IMG/VR virus record: IMGVR_UViG_3300005095_000056 | Span: 1 to 34,026 of that record | DNA: 34,026 nucleotides | Direction: 5' to 3' (one strand) | From: a virus | Shown: in pieces, positions 13,612 through 23,500 of the stretch | Layout of the letters: every line of letters starts with the position of its first letter | Numbering within the stretch: position 1 is the stretch's first letter | Position numbers and translations under genes: made by a program | The notes under the pieces: model-generated | Told to the model about the DNA's origin: nothing | Database searches by the model: none | What the model saw: the letters and a program-made list of their open reading frames with translations, nothing else

Positions 13612-15483
13612 TTAGAATAGATCACCTTCATCTTCACCACCACCTGATTCTTCTGTTGCATTCATAATTTCTTCAATTTTTTCAGATAATTCTGCATCAT
13701 CAATAGTATCAATATCAAGCCAAGGTAATAATAATTTGATGAAGTATTTTTTAGGTAATCCAAGATTTTTAGCTGTTTCTGCAATAGTTCCTATATTAGA
13801 GAACATTTCACTCATTCTTTCAATAATAAGTGCTGTTGGCGGATTTAGTTTAACTTGAACATTATTAATTAATGGATCTGGACCAATAGTTTTAATATAT
13901 AATAGTTTAACAAGTTTATCGATCCCTCTATTTAATGGTCTTTGTATTTTAGCGATAGTTTTAGAATATTTAGCATTCATTTGTGCTAATGTATATCTAC
14001 TATCTTCTGGCCTTTCTAAACCTAAATAGTTAGGAGGTGTATCTAATCCAGATATAATTTGATCATTCATAAATTTTAAATCTTCAATTTTACTTTGTAA
14101 ATCACCTGATGGTTGAATTTCAATTTCAAAGAACTGTTGTCCTTGTCTCATAGGAACCCATAAATCTTCAAATTGAGTTAATTGTTTTGTTAATGTATCA
14201 ACATCCTGTGTCATATCAATAGCATATTTTCTTTGTGTTAACTCTCTTTTGATTTGTTGAATATATTTAGCACTATCATGATCAAGACCAATATCTACTT
14301 TAAATATTCTTATATCAGGAGCTCTTGTGAATCTATAGAGCATTGTTGCATTATTACCTATAATTAAATACTTTGCAAGCTCTCTAATAGCATCAAGTCT
14401 TGATGTTCCATAAGGAAATTTGTTACCAAGGTAATTATAAACCATATTATCAACAGGAATAAATTTAGTTTGTATATCACTTATTCCTTGATCATATGAA
14501 CTTAATAATTTAGCAACATATGCTTCATACTGTGGATTGCTATCAAGTAACTTTTTAACATTTTTAATATTTGAATCTTGGAATAATTTTGTTAAAACAT
14601 CACGAGCTAATTGCTCATTAGGGGTAATACTTCCTGGTTGTGGTATAATTACTAAAAATCCAAGTATTGTATTAAAAGCGTGAACGATTAATACATTTTT
14701 TGGACTAATAACATTTACTTCAATTTCATCTAAATTTGATAATAATGGTTCATCTCCATCTTTTTTATCATCTTCAAGTAATATCATACTTTCTGATAAT
14801 TGTAAAATATTATCATATTCTTTATCAAAATCAACAATATTAATTTGTGATTTTCCTTTTTCATCTTTTGACTCAAGAAGAGTGAATCTTTTTTCTAGAT
14901 AAAAATCTTGTTTATTTTCTTGAGGAATTTTTTCTTCTGAGTCTTGCAATACTTTATATTTTAATAGTTGCTTTTTATTTTCTTTAATCTCAATAAAATA
15001 ACAGCCGAATACAGCAAGATCTCTTGCTGCAGCTTCAGCAATACTTTCTAAATCTTTTGATTTTACAATATTTTTCATACTTTGAATTATTTTCTTTAAT
15101 TCAGGGGTAATTTCTACAAAACCATCAGTCTCATATCTAAAAACATTACTAAAATTATTATCAGGTGTAATTGTATTATCAACTAAAGTTTCAATTGCTG
15201 CTGCAACTGTTGGTAGTTTTTCCATTATTTTTTCGTAATCATTATATTTACTTAATCTATCTGGTTCTAAACTATATTGATTTTTTTCAGCTTCAGAAAA
15301 TAACTTCTCAACTTCACCATTTTTATCAATAGCATTACTCTCTGCTGATAAAAGAGAGTTTATAGAAATATTTTTTAACTGTTCAAAATTTGATGATTTT
15401 TCTAATGTTTTTACAATAATAGAATCTAAATCTACATTAGATTTAGTAACTAATTTTTGTAACGCTTCAAAAGGATTAGCCAT
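13612..15483 (-). CDS. 20: Portal protein, T4 gp20-like
   Basis: The 623-aa product (T4 gp20 is 524 aa) forms the twelve-subunit vertex through which DNA is packaged and to which the neck attaches. The key stretch is NNATMLYRFTRAPDIRIFKVDIG (about residues 377-399), the T4-family 'YRxTRAPExRVFYxDVG' signature. It is preceded by FPYGTSRLDAIRELAKYL and followed by the stem-forming LTQFEDLWVPMRQGQQFFEI. The GLERPEDSRYTLAQMNAKYS region fits the C-terminal wing and crown. Extra length lies in an acidic, low-complexity insert at about 200-250. The C-terminal run GGGEDEGDLF is acidic. The start follows AAAAGGCTAAATA. It is T4 gene order with the intervening core genes replaced. Confidence 0.92.
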   Translation of the reverse strand: MANPFEALQKLVTKSNVDLDSIIVKTLEKSSNFEQLKNISINSLLSAESNAIDKNGEVEKLFSEAEKNQYSLEPDRLSKYNDYEKIMEKLPTVAAAIETLVDNTITPDNNFSNVFRYETDGFVEITPELKKIIQSMKNIVKSKDLESIAEAAARDLAVFGCYFIEIKENKKQLLKYKVLQDSEEKIPQENKQDFYLEKRFTLLESKDEKGKSQINIVDFDKEYDNILQLSESMILLEDDKKDGDEPLLSNLDEIEVNVISPKNVLIVHAFNTILGFLVIIPQPGSITPNEQLARDVLTKLFQDSNIKNVKKLLDSNPQYEAYVAKLLSSYDQGISDIQTKFIPVDNMVYNYLGNKFPYGTSRLDAIRELAKYLIIGNNATMLYRFTRAPDIRIFKVDIGLDHDSAKYIQQIKRELTQRKYAIDMTQDVDTLTKQLTQFEDLWVPMRQGQQFFEIEIQPSGDLQSKIEDLKFMNDQIISGLDTPPNYLGLERPEDSRYTLAQMNAKYSKTIAKIQRPLNRGIDKLVKLLYIKTIGPDPLINNVQVKLNPPTALIIERMSEMFSNIGTIAETAKNLGLPKKYFIKLLLPWLDIDTIDDAELSEKIEEIMNATEESGGGEDEGDLF

Positions 15484-15506
15484 TATTTAGCCTTTTAAGA
15501 ATGTTC

Positions 15507-15959
15507 TTAATTGATTCTTGCCTCATATATATTTTTCAAATGATCTTTTGTTAGAATTTGATTATCAAATAATAATATATCAAAATCATGAATTAAAAAT
15601 TTAACAAATGCCTCTTTGTTACCATATTTAATATCAATAATTTCTTGAACAGCTTCACTTTCTCCATATAATTCAAAAAATAACTTAACATAGTTTCTCA
15701 CAAGATTATTATATTCATCTTGTAATATTTCATTATTCTTAATAAATGTATATCTACCAAGTTCATATTTCATAAAATAATTTTTATATTCTTCAAGAAT
15801 TGTAATATAAACACCGTATATAGATTTAATATAATCAGCATCATGTTGCTTTTTTGTTTTGTTTTTCATTTTATATATAAATGAACCTACACCTAACCCA
15901 ACAAGTAAACCATAAACTGAACCTTGAATCATTGGATTTGCTAAAATATCTGTAAACAT
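15507..15959 (-). CDS. Small membrane-anchored protein
   Basis: The ATG at 15959 is chosen: AAAAAGGAG sits six bases before it, whereas the longer frame would need a TTG start within that ribosome site. The 150-aa product begins MFTDILANPMIQG and has one N-terminal membrane segment (GSVYGLLVGLGVGSFIYKM, about residues 13-31). A basic stop-transfer run (KNKTKKQ) and a long helical soluble part rich in Tyr, Lys and Glu follow. It lies between the acidic protein and the portal, on which neighbouring T4 genes act at the prohead initiation site on the membrane. A role in anchoring prohead assembly is possible but not shown. Confidence 0.7.
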   Translation of the reverse strand: MFTDILANPMIQGSVYGLLVGLGVGSFIYKMKNKTKKQHDADYIKSIYGVYITILEEYKNYFMKYELGRYTFIKNNEILQDEYNNLVRNYVKLFFELYGESEAVQEIIDIKYGNKEAFVKFLIHDFDILLFDNQILTKDHLKNIYEARIN

Positions 15960-15979
15960 TATATTCTCCTTTTTCAAAT

Positions 15980-16028
15980 AGTTAGTTAATAAAAAATAAA
16001 TGTGAGAGTAGAATTATTCTACTCTCAC
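15980..16028 (-). terminator. Terminator after the acidic protein gene
   Basis: On the minus strand GTGAGAGTAGAA and TTCTACTCTCAC (plus 16017-16028 and 16002-16013) form a perfect 12-bp stem with a 3-base loop, followed by ATTTATTTTTTATT. Confidence 0.9.
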
Positions 16029-16042
16029 TATATAACTTAATT

Positions 16043-17353
16043 TTATTCTTCATCATCTTCATCAAAAGAAAGATCTAAATCTTCATCATCCTCTTCATCA
16101 TCATTATCATTATCATCATCTTCGTCTTCATCATTGTCGTCATCAGAATCTTCATCACCATCATCAAATTCTATATCTTCATCATCAGAATCATCATTAT
16201 CATCATCACAGCTGTTACTATCATCATCGTCAGAACTATCGTCATTGTCATCGCTGTCGCTGTCATCGTCAGAACCTTCATCGTCTTCGTCATCATCAGA
16301 ATCAGTTTCATCATCTGATTCGAATAAGAAACTTAAATCATCAGATTCATGAAGATCTTCGCTTTCTTGCATACTATCACATTCATCTAAATCATCAGCA
16401 TAACCGTGATCATATTCATCATATTCACTTGGTTCATAATCTGCTGGTAATTCGCCATGAGGTTCTTCAACATCAGGGATTCCATCACCATCTAAATCTG
16501 CTTCTGGATCTTCTGCATAAATTGGATTAATATCATCTTCTACATCAGCAGTATCAACAGCTACAGCTGGCTCTTCGATAACATCTTCTTCAGGATTTTC
16601 TTCTAGAAATCTATCTACAAGTTCAATATCAGCAGGATCTACATAATCTTCAGCAATTCCGTCAAAATCGTCATCAATTGCTAAATCTTCATCTTCGTCT
16701 TCATATAATCCTTGATTTCTAGTAGTGTGAGCATTCATATCAGAATCTTTTGATTCAACATCTCTAATAATTTGCTCAGATAATGAATCAAGTTGAGCCA
16801 TTGCTTCAGCTTCTTCTAAAATTACAGATTCTTCTAACGGTCCGATATCAGTAAATTCACTTTCAAGTAAATCTACATTTAGTGACTCTTCTAGAGCATC
16901 GATATCTGCAACATCACCGAATACATCATTTTCTGTTAATGCATCACTTTCACCATTATCAATAGCAAATTCACTTTCTAAAAACGCATCAAAATCATAA
17001 TCTTCAGATGCTACAGATGTCATATCTTCATTTTCAAATAATTGATTAACTACTTTATCAGTTTCGCTAATTAAATCATCAACATCATTTGATTTTTCAA
17101 ACGCATCGATATCAAGATTCCCATAATCATCAAAATCTAAACCTTCATCGAATAGTTCAAAATCTGGTTCATCAACTTCAGGTTTATCTGGATTTGAGAT
17201 TGGATCTTCTTTATCTCTTTTTACCTTGTCGAAAATTTCAGAAAACTTGATTTCTTCAAGTTCGTCTTGAATTTTATCAACTCTTGTAAGAGCATCACCT
17301 TCTAAAAGAGCATCTCTTACAACTTTTAATTCATCATTACTTAGCATTCCCAT
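16043..17353 (-). CDS. Very acidic head-core-like protein with many LxE-Ser protease sites
   Basis: The 436-aa product is dominated by Asp, Glu and Ser, and about the last 85 residues (from 350) are almost only D/E/S/N. Seven sites of the prohead-protease type (xxE-S) are visible: FLE-S (124-127), LEE-S (154-157), LLE-S (162-165), LEE-S (173-176), MQE-S (328-331), LHE-S (334-337) and LFE-S (343-346). ADLDGDGIPDVEEP (286-298) matches the calcium-binding thrombospondin-3-type repeat. This fits a scaffold or core that is chopped up during maturation, as T4 gp22 is; sequence homology to gp22 is not shown. The start follows AAAAGGATATAGTT. A DNA-mimic role is an alternative. Confidence 0.68.
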   Translation of the reverse strand: MGMLSNDELKVVRDALLEGDALTRVDKIQDELEEIKFSEIFDKVKRDKEDPISNPDKPEVDEPDFELFDEGLDFDDYGNLDIDAFEKSNDVDDLISETDKVVNQLFENEDMTSVASEDYDFDAFLESEFAIDNGESDALTENDVFGDVADIDALEESLNVDLLESEFTDIGPLEESVILEEAEAMAQLDSLSEQIIRDVESKDSDMNAHTTRNQGLYEDEDEDLAIDDDFDGIAEDYVDPADIELVDRFLEENPEEDVIEEPAVAVDTADVEDDINPIYAEDPEADLDGDGIPDVEEPHGELPADYEPSEYDEYDHGYADDLDECDSMQESEDLHESDDLSFLFESDDETDSDDDEDDEGSDDDSDSDDNDDSSDDDDSNSCDDDNDDSDDEDIEFDDGDEDSDDDNDEDEDDDNDNDDEEDDEDLDLSFDEDDEE

Positions 17354-17429
17354 AACTATATCCTTTTACCTTTTAATTGTTGTTATTTAAAAAAGATTCA
17401 CTAGTTGTTACTAAAAGATTGATATTATA

Positions 17430-17474
17430 TACAGAAAAAATAAAAAATAAGAGAGTGAAAAGATTCACTCTCTT
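17430..17474 (-). terminator. Terminator after the helicase gene
   Basis: AAGAGAGTGAA and TTCACTCTCTT (plus 17464-17474 and 17449-17459) form an 11-bp stem with a 4-base loop. On the minus strand ATTTTTTATTTTTT follows, and the stem begins two bases after the helicase stop. Confidence 0.92.
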
Positions 17475-17476
17475 TA

Positions 17477-18949
17477 TTACAGTAGAGATCCTAATGTATT
17501 ATCCTCACCAGGTTGTGTTGCAGGTATAATATTTTGTTGATACTGCTGGTCTCCTTGTTCTTGTGATACATTAAATAATGAATAAGTACTAAAATCAACG
17601 CCAAGTTTAAATGTAACACCTTTAATATAATTTCTTTGTTTTTCAATTTTCATAAATAATTCTTTTTGGTTTGCATTAGCAAGATTTATATACTCACCTT
17701 GCCAAGCAGCAATAACAACATCACTGTTATCAATAATACCAGAACTCTCCTTAATATCAGATAATGATAATTCACCTTTATCAAAAGAATCTTTTTTAAC
17801 TTGAACTCCTGTTACAACAGGAACATTATAAAGTACTGCGATATTTTTTAACCCTGCTGTAATTTCTTCAAGTTGTAATCTTTTTTCTGATCTTTGAGTA
17901 TCAGAAATCATAATTCCTAAGTAATCAACAAATATTGCTACTGGGAATTTACCTTTTACTTTTTCTTTTTCAATATATTGAATAATTCCTAATGGAGATG
18001 TAGTAAATCCTCCTCTATATTCCATATCAAGAACTGTATCAAATTCACTTAATTTTTCTTTCAATTCATCAATATTATTTTCTATATCTTTTATTGAATT
18101 TATAGGTCTCCCTAACACTCCAGGTAAATATCTCTCAAGTGATTCATCAATACTATTTTCAAATGTAAAATAATATATAGTAGGCTTTCCCTCAATTCCT
18201 GCATATTCTTCTTTCATTTTTTCTTGAATTATATTATAAATAGGTGTGCCTTGTTTAAGAATTCTTTGTATTTCTCTGGCAAGAGACAGCATCACTGTAG
18301 ATTTCCCATCACCTGATTTCATAGCGAATGTATATAATCTTGAACTATGTAACCCGCCATTCAAATATCTATCAAAATGTTCAAGTTCAGTATATAAAAC
18401 AATTCTATCTTTTAAATAATATTGTTTAATTCTTTCAATAATTCCCTCAATATTTTCAGCAGAGATTTCTATACTATCATCTGCTGCACTTTTATCAAGA
18501 TTCACTAATACATTAATAAGTTCACTCATTACTGTTTGGAAATTTTGTTTTATTTCTGAAGTAGATTTTAGTTCTTTATTCAAAATCTTCATAGATACTT
18601 CTTGTATCTTTTTAACATTTTTCATTATATTTATTGTTGATACTGTCTCATTAATTACATATTTTAATTGAACAATATCATTTTCTGTTAAAGTTTGCGT
18701 TTTTAGTGAGTTAATTATATCATCTGCAGTAAAGTCAGCAGCAATAACTGATGCTACTGCTTCATGTATAGTTCTATTATTCATTAGTTCTTTAACAATA
18801 TTTATTAATATTGACCCAATTGAATTTGATTCATCAATATATTCATTTTTGATTAAAGAATTTAAATTTCTTATAAAAGTTAAGTCATCAAATCCATCAT
18901 AATTTAATAAATATATTAATGCATTTTTTACATATGATAATGGCAACAT
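17477..18949 (-). CDS. 41: Replicative DNA helicase, T4 gp41/DnaB-like
   Basis: A 490-aa hexameric 5'-3' helicase (T4 gp41 is 475 aa). Residues about 1-170 are the helical N-terminal domain. The RecA-like core shows Walker A AMKSGDGKST (209-218), the catalytic Glu in YFTFENS (E264), Walker B VAIFVDYLGIM (D342) and the DNA-contacting/sensor stretch VPVVTGVQVKKDSFDKGELS. It then shows IKESSGIIDNSDVVIAAW, the DnaB-type segment before the arginine finger region. Gly is replaced by Ala at the start of Walker A. The start follows AAAAAGGATTGTATCA, with a TATAAATA box 19 bases upstream. A replication gene inside a virion operon is out of place compared with T4. Confidence 0.92.
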   Translation of the reverse strand: MLPLSYVKNALIYLLNYDGFDDLTFIRNLNSLIKNEYIDESNSIGSILINIVKELMNNRTIHEAVASVIAADFTADDIINSLKTQTLTENDIVQLKYVINETVSTINIMKNVKKIQEVSMKILNKELKSTSEIKQNFQTVMSELINVLVNLDKSAADDSIEISAENIEGIIERIKQYYLKDRIVLYTELEHFDRYLNGGLHSSRLYTFAMKSGDGKSTVMLSLAREIQRILKQGTPIYNIIQEKMKEEYAGIEGKPTIYYFTFENSIDESLERYLPGVLGRPINSIKDIENNIDELKEKLSEFDTVLDMEYRGGFTTSPLGIIQYIEKEKVKGKFPVAIFVDYLGIMISDTQRSEKRLQLEEITAGLKNIAVLYNVPVVTGVQVKKDSFDKGELSLSDIKESSGIIDNSDVVIAAWQGEYINLANANQKELFMKIEKQRNYIKGVTFKLGVDFSTYSLFNVSQEQGDQQYQQNIIPATQPGEDNTLGSLL

Positions 18950-18968
18950 TGATACAATCCTTTTTAGT

Positions 18969-18976
18969 TATTTATA
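18969..18976 (-). promoter_or_regulatory. T4-late-like TATAAATA before the helicase gene
   Basis: The minus strand reads TTATATAAATAACTAAAAAGG; the octamer TATAAATA ends 19 bases before the helicase ATG, giving a leader of about 13 bases by T4 spacing. It falls in the short gap after the preceding gene. The octamer alone is common by chance here. Confidence 0.45.
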
Positions 18977-18981
18977 TAAAA

Positions 18982-20472
18982 TCACCAACCTCTCCTATAT
19001 TCACTTGGAACATTAAGTTCACCGTGTTTGAATATCTCAAGATCAGGAAATACTCTTTTATTCATTTGTAATATTTTATCATGATTTAATTCTTGCAATA
19101 GTTCAACAGCTTCCCAATAATTTTTCATTTTTGCATGAAGATTTCTTGTAAGTTTTCCTTCATTTAGCATCATTAAATATTGCTCAATAACATGATTAAA
19201 TTTAATTCTATCACCTTTTTCATAATAATCAAGAGCAATATCAGCCATTTTAAGTGCATAGTTTTGTAAATTACTATAGAACATATAACTTGTTAAAATA
19301 ATATAAGCCCAATATTTTTGATTTATTCTATAAGTTGATCTATTATCATCATACAGATAAATTTCTTCTTGTGAAATATCAGGAAATCCATAATCATTAG
19401 CAATTTTTCTCACTATTTTTCTTAAAAGAGCAGCATTTGTGATATCAGCACTTAATCCATGAACTCTTTTTTCTAAATCTAGAGATTTAAAACTCACTGT
19501 TACAAGTTTATTATTCAAAAATACTCTAAATTTTGCTGCAGCAGATTGTCCTCTTAAAATAGATGAACCATCATTTGATACATGTAAATTGATTCCATGA
19601 AATCTTTTTGCACTTCTTTGAATCAATGCAAATTGTAGGAAATCTAATGGTGCCATTACTCCAAGAATATGTAATAAATAGTAATCAGCCCATAAATTTT
19701 CTTTAATTCCGTGAAGAATTAATGCTGCAGGAATTACATATAGTGGATAAGCTACTGTTTGCGGATTGCTTCCTTGTGCAACACCACCAATAGCAAATTT
19801 ATTCATCTTTTTAAATATATCATATTTTACATGTAAAGCATCCCATAAATTTAATAATTGTCCTTTAAATTGTAAAACCCAAATTATTTTTTGTAAAGAT
19901 TTTTCATCAAGTGTGCTTAACATATTATCACATGATTTACAATTTGCTTCCCATAATATTTGAGGATGAGTAAATCCTGGTGTTGGAATATCTGCATGAA
20001 TATCCAAACTAAATGCAAAATCAACATCATCACTATTATGAACAAAATCAAAATAGTGTTCAGTCCATGTTAAAGCATTTTCTAATGGTAAATATCCCAT
20101 GATTACCTGGTGACCAGCACTATCTAGCATTAATTTATGTTTTTTAAGAAATGGCTGTTTCTTAACAGAATGAATATCTTTGTTGAAATAATCTTTTGCT
20201 TTACCATTAATAATACCTTCTTTTTGTTTCTTAGGGTCATGTCTATTTGTAGTCATATATAGACCTGTTGAATAAATATATCCCGGAAGATATTCATCTA
20301 AAAATTTAGTTATTCCTTCTACAGTAAATGTCCCTTCATTAATTCTTCTCTCCATAATCCCACTTGAAGTAGTGATTGCTGCTTCAATAAAAGATAGTGA
20401 ATCATCAAATTTATTATTTCTTGTAGAATCAATTAATCTATATTTATCATCAATATGAACTAAATTATTCAC
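18982..20472 (-). CDS. TGT-superfamily protein, DpdA-like (7-deazaguanine insertion into DNA or tRNA)
   Basis: The start is taken as the GTG at 20472, because AAGGAGATTGTA lies directly before it and the ATG at 20490 has no ribosome site; this gives 496 aa. TGT landmarks appear in family order: LDSAGHQ (D117; DSGGFQ in TGT), SLDIHADIP (D157; the substrate-recognition Asp), LQFKGQ (Q201), AIGGVAQGSN (Gly-Gly 229-230), HILGVMAPLDFLQFAL (the LMGVGxPED segment) and SNDGSS (D301, candidate nucleophile). TGT enzymes swap guanine for preQ0/preQ1 in tRNA; the phage DpdA branch does so in DNA. The usual C-terminal zinc site is missing; a CKSC pair lies at about 178-181. Length fits DpdA better than tRNA enzymes (about 375 aa). 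No preQ0 genes are in view. Confidence 0.74.
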   Translation of the reverse strand: MNNLVHIDDKYRLIDSTRNNKFDDSLSFIEAAITTSSGIMERRINEGTFTVEGITKFLDEYLPGYIYSTGLYMTTNRHDPKKQKEGIINGKAKDYFNKDIHSVKKQPFLKKHKLMLDSAGHQVIMGYLPLENALTWTEHYFDFVHNSDDVDFAFSLDIHADIPTPGFTHPQILWEANCKSCDNMLSTLDEKSLQKIIWVLQFKGQLLNLWDALHVKYDIFKKMNKFAIGGVAQGSNPQTVAYPLYVIPAALILHGIKENLWADYYLLHILGVMAPLDFLQFALIQRSAKRFHGINLHVSNDGSSILRGQSAAAKFRVFLNNKLVTVSFKSLDLEKRVHGLSADITNAALLRKIVRKIANDYGFPDISQEEIYLYDDNRSTYRINQKYWAYIILTSYMFYSNLQNYALKMADIALDYYEKGDRIKFNHVIEQYLMMLNEGKLTRNLHAKMKNYWEAVELLQELNHDKILQMNKRVFPDLEIFKHGELNVPSEYRRGW

Positions 20473-20507
20473 TACAATCTCCTTGTTCATTTTTAGTTTG
20501 TTTGAAT

Positions 20508-20515
20508 TATTTATA
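20508..20515 (-). promoter_or_regulatory. T4-late-like TATAAATA before the TGT/DpdA-like gene
   Basis: The minus strand reads CTATATAAATAATTC just after the terminator of the tape-measure gene. By T4 spacing transcription would start near 20502, leaving about 30 bases before the GTG at 20472. Terminator followed at once by promoter argues for a new transcription unit. Confidence 0.5.
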
Positions 20516-20516
20516 T

Positions 20517-20564
20517 AGAAAAAATAAAAAGAAGAGTAGATCTCATTAAGAGAAATCTACTCTT
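20517..20564 (-). terminator. Terminator after the tape-measure-like gene
   Basis: On the minus strand AAGAGTAGA pairs with TCTACTCTT (plus 20556-20564 and 20532-20540), with a partly paired inner loop (TCTC/GAGA), then CTTTTTATTTTTT. Confidence 0.88.
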
Positions 20565-23500
20565 GAATTTCCACCTGTTGTAATAGTATTCTGTGCAACA
20601 TGAGTGCTATTTGTTGAAACATGTGTATTTGACATATTGTTAATAACTTGTTGATTATTAATAATAACAGGCATATTAACTTGTGCTTCTTTTGTTGTTT
20701 CAGTTTTAGTATGCACTTCTTTAGTTTGTCTATATGTTGCATTTCTATTTGTGATTAATTGTTCAGCAAGTTCAGTATATTGCATTGTTAAACCTGTTGG
20801 TTTTGTGTTATTTTCTGCAATAATATTTTGATTATTTGAAATCTGTTCACTTACATTACTTACTAAGTTACTATTTGTAATAGTAGGTTTTGTTATGTTT
20901 GTAGTAATTGTTGTTTGTTGAGTTGGTGTGTATACAGGTTGAGTATTTTGTGCAACTACTGCTTTTTCTACTTGATATGGTGTTATATTTGTAGTTCCTA
21001 CTACATTAGATGCAACCATTGTAGGAACATTTATATTTTGATCAAGTATTTTAGTATTAGCAGATGCTACTTTATATTCTGTTTCAGTTAATGTATTTAT
21101 AAGTTTCGCAAGTGTTGATTTATCTTTAAATTTAAGTGAACTTATATTAATATTATTTTTAACAAGTAAACTTTCAAACTTATCTCTTGTAACATATAAT
21201 TGTTTTTCAGCTATTTGTTTTACAAGAGTATTAAGTCTTTGATCTTCAAATTTTCCTTCATATTTTTTAAATACTGAACTTAATACTTTATTGGTAACAG
21301 GACTTTGTGTTAATACAATATTTTGTGCTACAGGATTAACAACAGGAGTAGTTATGTTTGATGTTACTGGTTGTTGAAATCTAGATATATTCGGTATATT
21401 ATATGAAGCAACTGTTGTTTTGGGAATATTTATTGTTTTATTTTGAACAAATGCTTGATTTCCTCTTGTTATAGGCGTTACTGATGTAACAGTAACATTA
21501 TTACCATTTACATTTAAATTAATATTTAGATCAACTATAACTTTTGGAATATTTTTTAATGTTGTAGTAGTTGTAATTATATTTTGTTTAGATTCATTTG
21601 ATACAACAGTATTTTCAACAGGTGTTGGTTTTGTTGAATGTAATGCAGCAGTTAATGTTGTAGCAGTTGTACTTGGTGCTGTTGTATGATAAATTTCTGT
21701 TTTTGTTGTTGTATTTTGTGCAGGTTGAATATTAGTTGGTGATGGTGTTCCTGCAACTAATGATGTTGCAAGTGCTGTGCTTGCTAGTAATTTTTTAATA
21801 GGTGATGATTTTTTAGTTGGTTGTTCATTATTATAGTTTGTGTTATTTGATGCAACAACAGTTGATACACTTTGTGGTACTCCACTTTCAGCAACAATAG
21901 TTGGAGTTATTGGATGTTCTTGTAAATATTGTCTATATTTATTATCAAAATCCATCATTTGTGCAACAAGTTCTCTTGATCTTCTCCCTGTTTGGAAATA
22001 CCAAGCAGAATCTTGCATTTCTATTGCTGCTTTTCTATAATCACCTTGTTTAATGGCTCTGAGCATTTTCTTAAATTCGCCAAGTTTACCAACACCCATA
22101 TTAAATGCCATATCAAGTAAAATATGTTGAACTTCTAATGGTTGTTTTTTAACCCAAGGATATTTTGAATAAAGAGCTTTTGCAGTTCTTGCTATATCAT
22201 AATATAGAATAGTTTCATTTTCTTCCATTGTAATAGTGTCTTTATCAACACCAATAATTTTTCTTAATGGAATTCCGCCATGTGCTGTATCAATATTATG
22301 TCCAGTTCCTATTGTCCAAATACCTTTACTATCTTTATATTTATGAAGTTTAACACCTTCATATCTTTTAATTCTTTTTGCAAATTCATGTATATTAGGC
22401 ACAAGTCTTGCAGCTTCATTATAATATTTTTTATACAACAATTGAATTTTATTTTCATTACCAGTTATTTTTAAAGGTTTTGCATAAGTTAATTTTGGTT
22501 GAGATGTAATTCTTACATTTTTTAATTCTTTATTGTATCTATTAACATTATTATTAACAGGAATAACTGGTACTTCTACATTAGGTTGTGTAAATGTTGT
22601 TATATGTTGTTCTTTATTAACAAAATCATTTACTGTTTTATTATTAGGAATTACTGTATGTTTTGGCTTATATGATGTTGTTGATACTTGTTGTTTAATA
22701 GGTTTTACTGGTTTAGGTGGAACTGCCTTAACAACATTTTTATTTTGTGGTTCACTCACATGTTTAATTTCAGGTTGAACTACAGAACTTAATGCAGTTT
22801 TTAAGTCACCTGTTTCTTTATAAGTTTCAACAAATTTCTCCATCTGTTTATCAGTTAATCTATAACCTGCAACACGCCATATTTTATTTTTAACATCATA
22901 AACAACTGCTGCATTTTTCTTATTTTTACTTTCAATTGAATAAACTAAAAATCCATTTTCAGGAGCATAACCTAATACTTTATATTTAGATTTATTGAGA
23001 ATTTTTTCTTCACTCTTAATTGCTTTTAAAACTTGACTAACTGGTAAAAATTTTTGTTTAATAGTTTCAGCAAGTTTTTTAGGAACTTTACCTGTTTTAG
23101 TAAATGCTTCTTTTACTTTATAAATATATTCATTAGGAACAAATCTTCCCAATACCGCCCATCTTTTAACTTTATCTGAATAAAATAAAGATAATCTATT
23201 ATGTCCTTTTTCTAAAAATCCAACAGCAGTTTCACCATATTTCTTATTATGTATTACTCTTAAGCTTTTAATTCCTTTTGGAACTAAATGAGTTTTCATA
23301 AATTCAAGAGCTTCTTTTTGTCTTTCATACTCTTGTTTTTCATATTCATTCATTAAACCAAATTTGTATTTAAAACTTTGAATATAACTATAATATTTTT
23401 TAGTTGCTTCTTCTTTATCAATAAATCCTAAAGAAAAATGATCAGCAAGTGTCCCTAAATACATAGAAACTGATTGTGATGTTGAAGCAGGATTATAGTT

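Noticed and set aside
13590-13620. Inverted repeat CTATTCTA/TAGAATAG after the portal gene as terminator
   Set aside because: A 15-base loop and no T run on the minus strand.
16134-16352. Ser-rich plus-strand frame
   Set aside because: It is the antisense of the Asp/Glu run in the acidic protein.
16043-16400. Tandem DNA repeat in the D/E-rich region
   Set aside because: The pattern follows from repeated Asp/Glu/Ser codons with irregular period, not from a DNA repeat unit.
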